Origin: Bacteroidota bacterium
Lineage (GTDB): Bacteria; Bacteroidota; Bacteroidia; Bacteroidales; Dysgonomonadaceae
Assembly: GCA_023388315.1 (NCBI GenBank)
Contig: JAEWGM010000014.1
Coordinates: 1 to 39,872, forward strand
DNA length: 39,872 bases
Direction: 5' to 3'
Shown piece after piece: positions 39,363-39,872 of this stretch. The notes under the pieces were generated by a model, which saw nothing but the letters and a program-made list of their open reading frames with translations, was not told the DNA's origin and made no database searches. Within the stretch, counting starts at the first letter, position 1, and each line of letters begins with the position of its first letter. Both the position numbers and the translations under genes were made by a program.

Positions 39363-39872
39363 TTAACGAAGTTCTTCTTTTACATCTTGTGCAGCTTTGT
39401 TAACGCCATCTTTAATGTCTTTGGCCACATCGCTTACGCCTTCTTTAAAGTTTTCCCAACCTTTTTCAACGCTGTTAGCCACATCGTTGTATGTTCTGGA
39501 AATGTCTCTTTTGGCTTCGTTCCAATTTTCTTCCGTTGCATTTTCTAATTTGCGAACTTCGTCTTTATAAGCGTCTCTGGTTTTTTCCAAATCAGCAATC
39601 GCTTTTTCGTAATTCGCTTTGGCTTCTGCTGACAGTTCATCTGATTTTCTGTTTAAATCAGCTTTCATTTCGTCAATTTCACGATTCAGCCTGTCCAGTT
39701 CAGCTTTTGCACCGGTAATTGCCTGATCCCTTTGCTCATACGTATAAACGTTAAAGTCGTATCTTTCACCGTCTTCAACCACAATTACTTCATGCTGAGC
39801 AGGGTCTGCCGTTCTTTTGTTGGTATTGGTACACGAAGTACCCAATACAAGCGCTCCCGTTAAAGCAAGAGC
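39363..39872 (-). CDS. Coiled-coil lipoprotein, 5' end cut by window edge
   Basis: Reading continues past the window edge: ALALTGALVLGTSCTN is the end of a signal peptide with a relaxed lipobox before Cys. After a short globular start (EVIVVEDGERYDFNVYTYEQRDQA), the rest is charged alpha helix: heptads such as AKAELDRLNREIDEMKADLNRK by position, then amphipathic repeats WNEAKRDISRTYNDVANSVEKGWENFKEG and VSDVAKDIKDGVNKAAQDVKEEL, reminiscent of apolipoprotein-like or stress-response coiled coils. The visible part is about 169 residues. The function is unknown, and the family could not be identified by eye. Confidence 0.85.
   Translation of the reverse strand, partial: ALALTGALVLGTSCTNTNKRTADPAQHEVIVVEDGERYDFNVYTYEQRDQAITGAKAELDRLNREIDEMKADLNRKSDELSAEAKANYEKAIADLEKTRDAYKDEVRKLENATEENWNEAKRDISRTYNDVANSVEKGWENFKEGVSDVAKDIKDGVNKAAQDVKEELR

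Overview
The window comes from a member of the Bacteroidota, most likely order Bacteroidales. The evidence is the promoter type (repeated TAnnTTTG -7 boxes), relaxed N-terminal lipoboxes, BlaR1-type peptidases fused to TonB C-terminal domains, SusC-like VVVVGYG-type strings, the Na+-NQR operon, and a Lys-type 3-phosphoglycerate dehydrogenase of the Bacteroides type. No rRNA, tRNA, CRISPR array, transposase or prophage gene was found.

Layout. (1) 1-9000, minus strand: a branched-chain amino acid operon read right to left as leader peptide - leuA - leuC - GxxExxY gene - leuD - second leuA-like gene (citramalate synthase candidate) - leuB - ilvD (3' end cut by the window edge). It begins with a complete-looking transcription attenuator: a short ORF packed with Ile/Leu/Val codons, mutually exclusive RNA stems, and an intrinsic terminator just before leuA. 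(2) 9140-12383, minus: a CydDC-like ABC exporter pair. (3) 12521-14094, plus: pabB and pabC-like genes for p-aminobenzoate. (4) 14175-14775, plus: a HicAB toxin-antitoxin pair. (5) 14900-20934, minus: nqrABCDEF, the sodium-pumping NADH:quinone reductase. (6) 20935-23062: repeat-rich intergenic DNA around one lipoprotein gene. (7) 23063-28076, minus: recR - membrane protein - GNAT acetyltransferase - tsaC/sua5 - ClC channel with CBS domains - fmt, probably one operon. (8) 28286-30374, plus: serC and serA, the first steps of serine synthesis. (9) 30611-36011, plus: a BlaI/MecI repressor and two tandem M56 (BlaR1-type) peptidases carrying two and four TonB C-terminal domains. (10) 36093-37388, plus: a TPR protein. 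(11) 37405-39872, minus: an SLC13-type anion transporter with RCK_C domains and a coiled-coil lipoprotein cut by the window edge.

The most unusual content lies between the genes. Two loci (1825-1998 and 30375-30473) hold tandem arrays of small hairpins whose stems all differ, while the loop (TTC, or GAA on the other strand) and the linker GATAG/CTATC stay constant. Both lie directly 3' of a stop codon, in the same sense relative to the upstream gene. A second hairpin family with TTTA/TAAA loops fills the space between the two blaR1-like genes. A heptamer array (AAAGAGC-like) follows both hicB and fmt, and an inverted pair of hairpin elements lies at 22528-22680. Together with the attenuator and the domain-in-domain architecture of the second BlaR1/TonB protein, these are the parts most worth following up.
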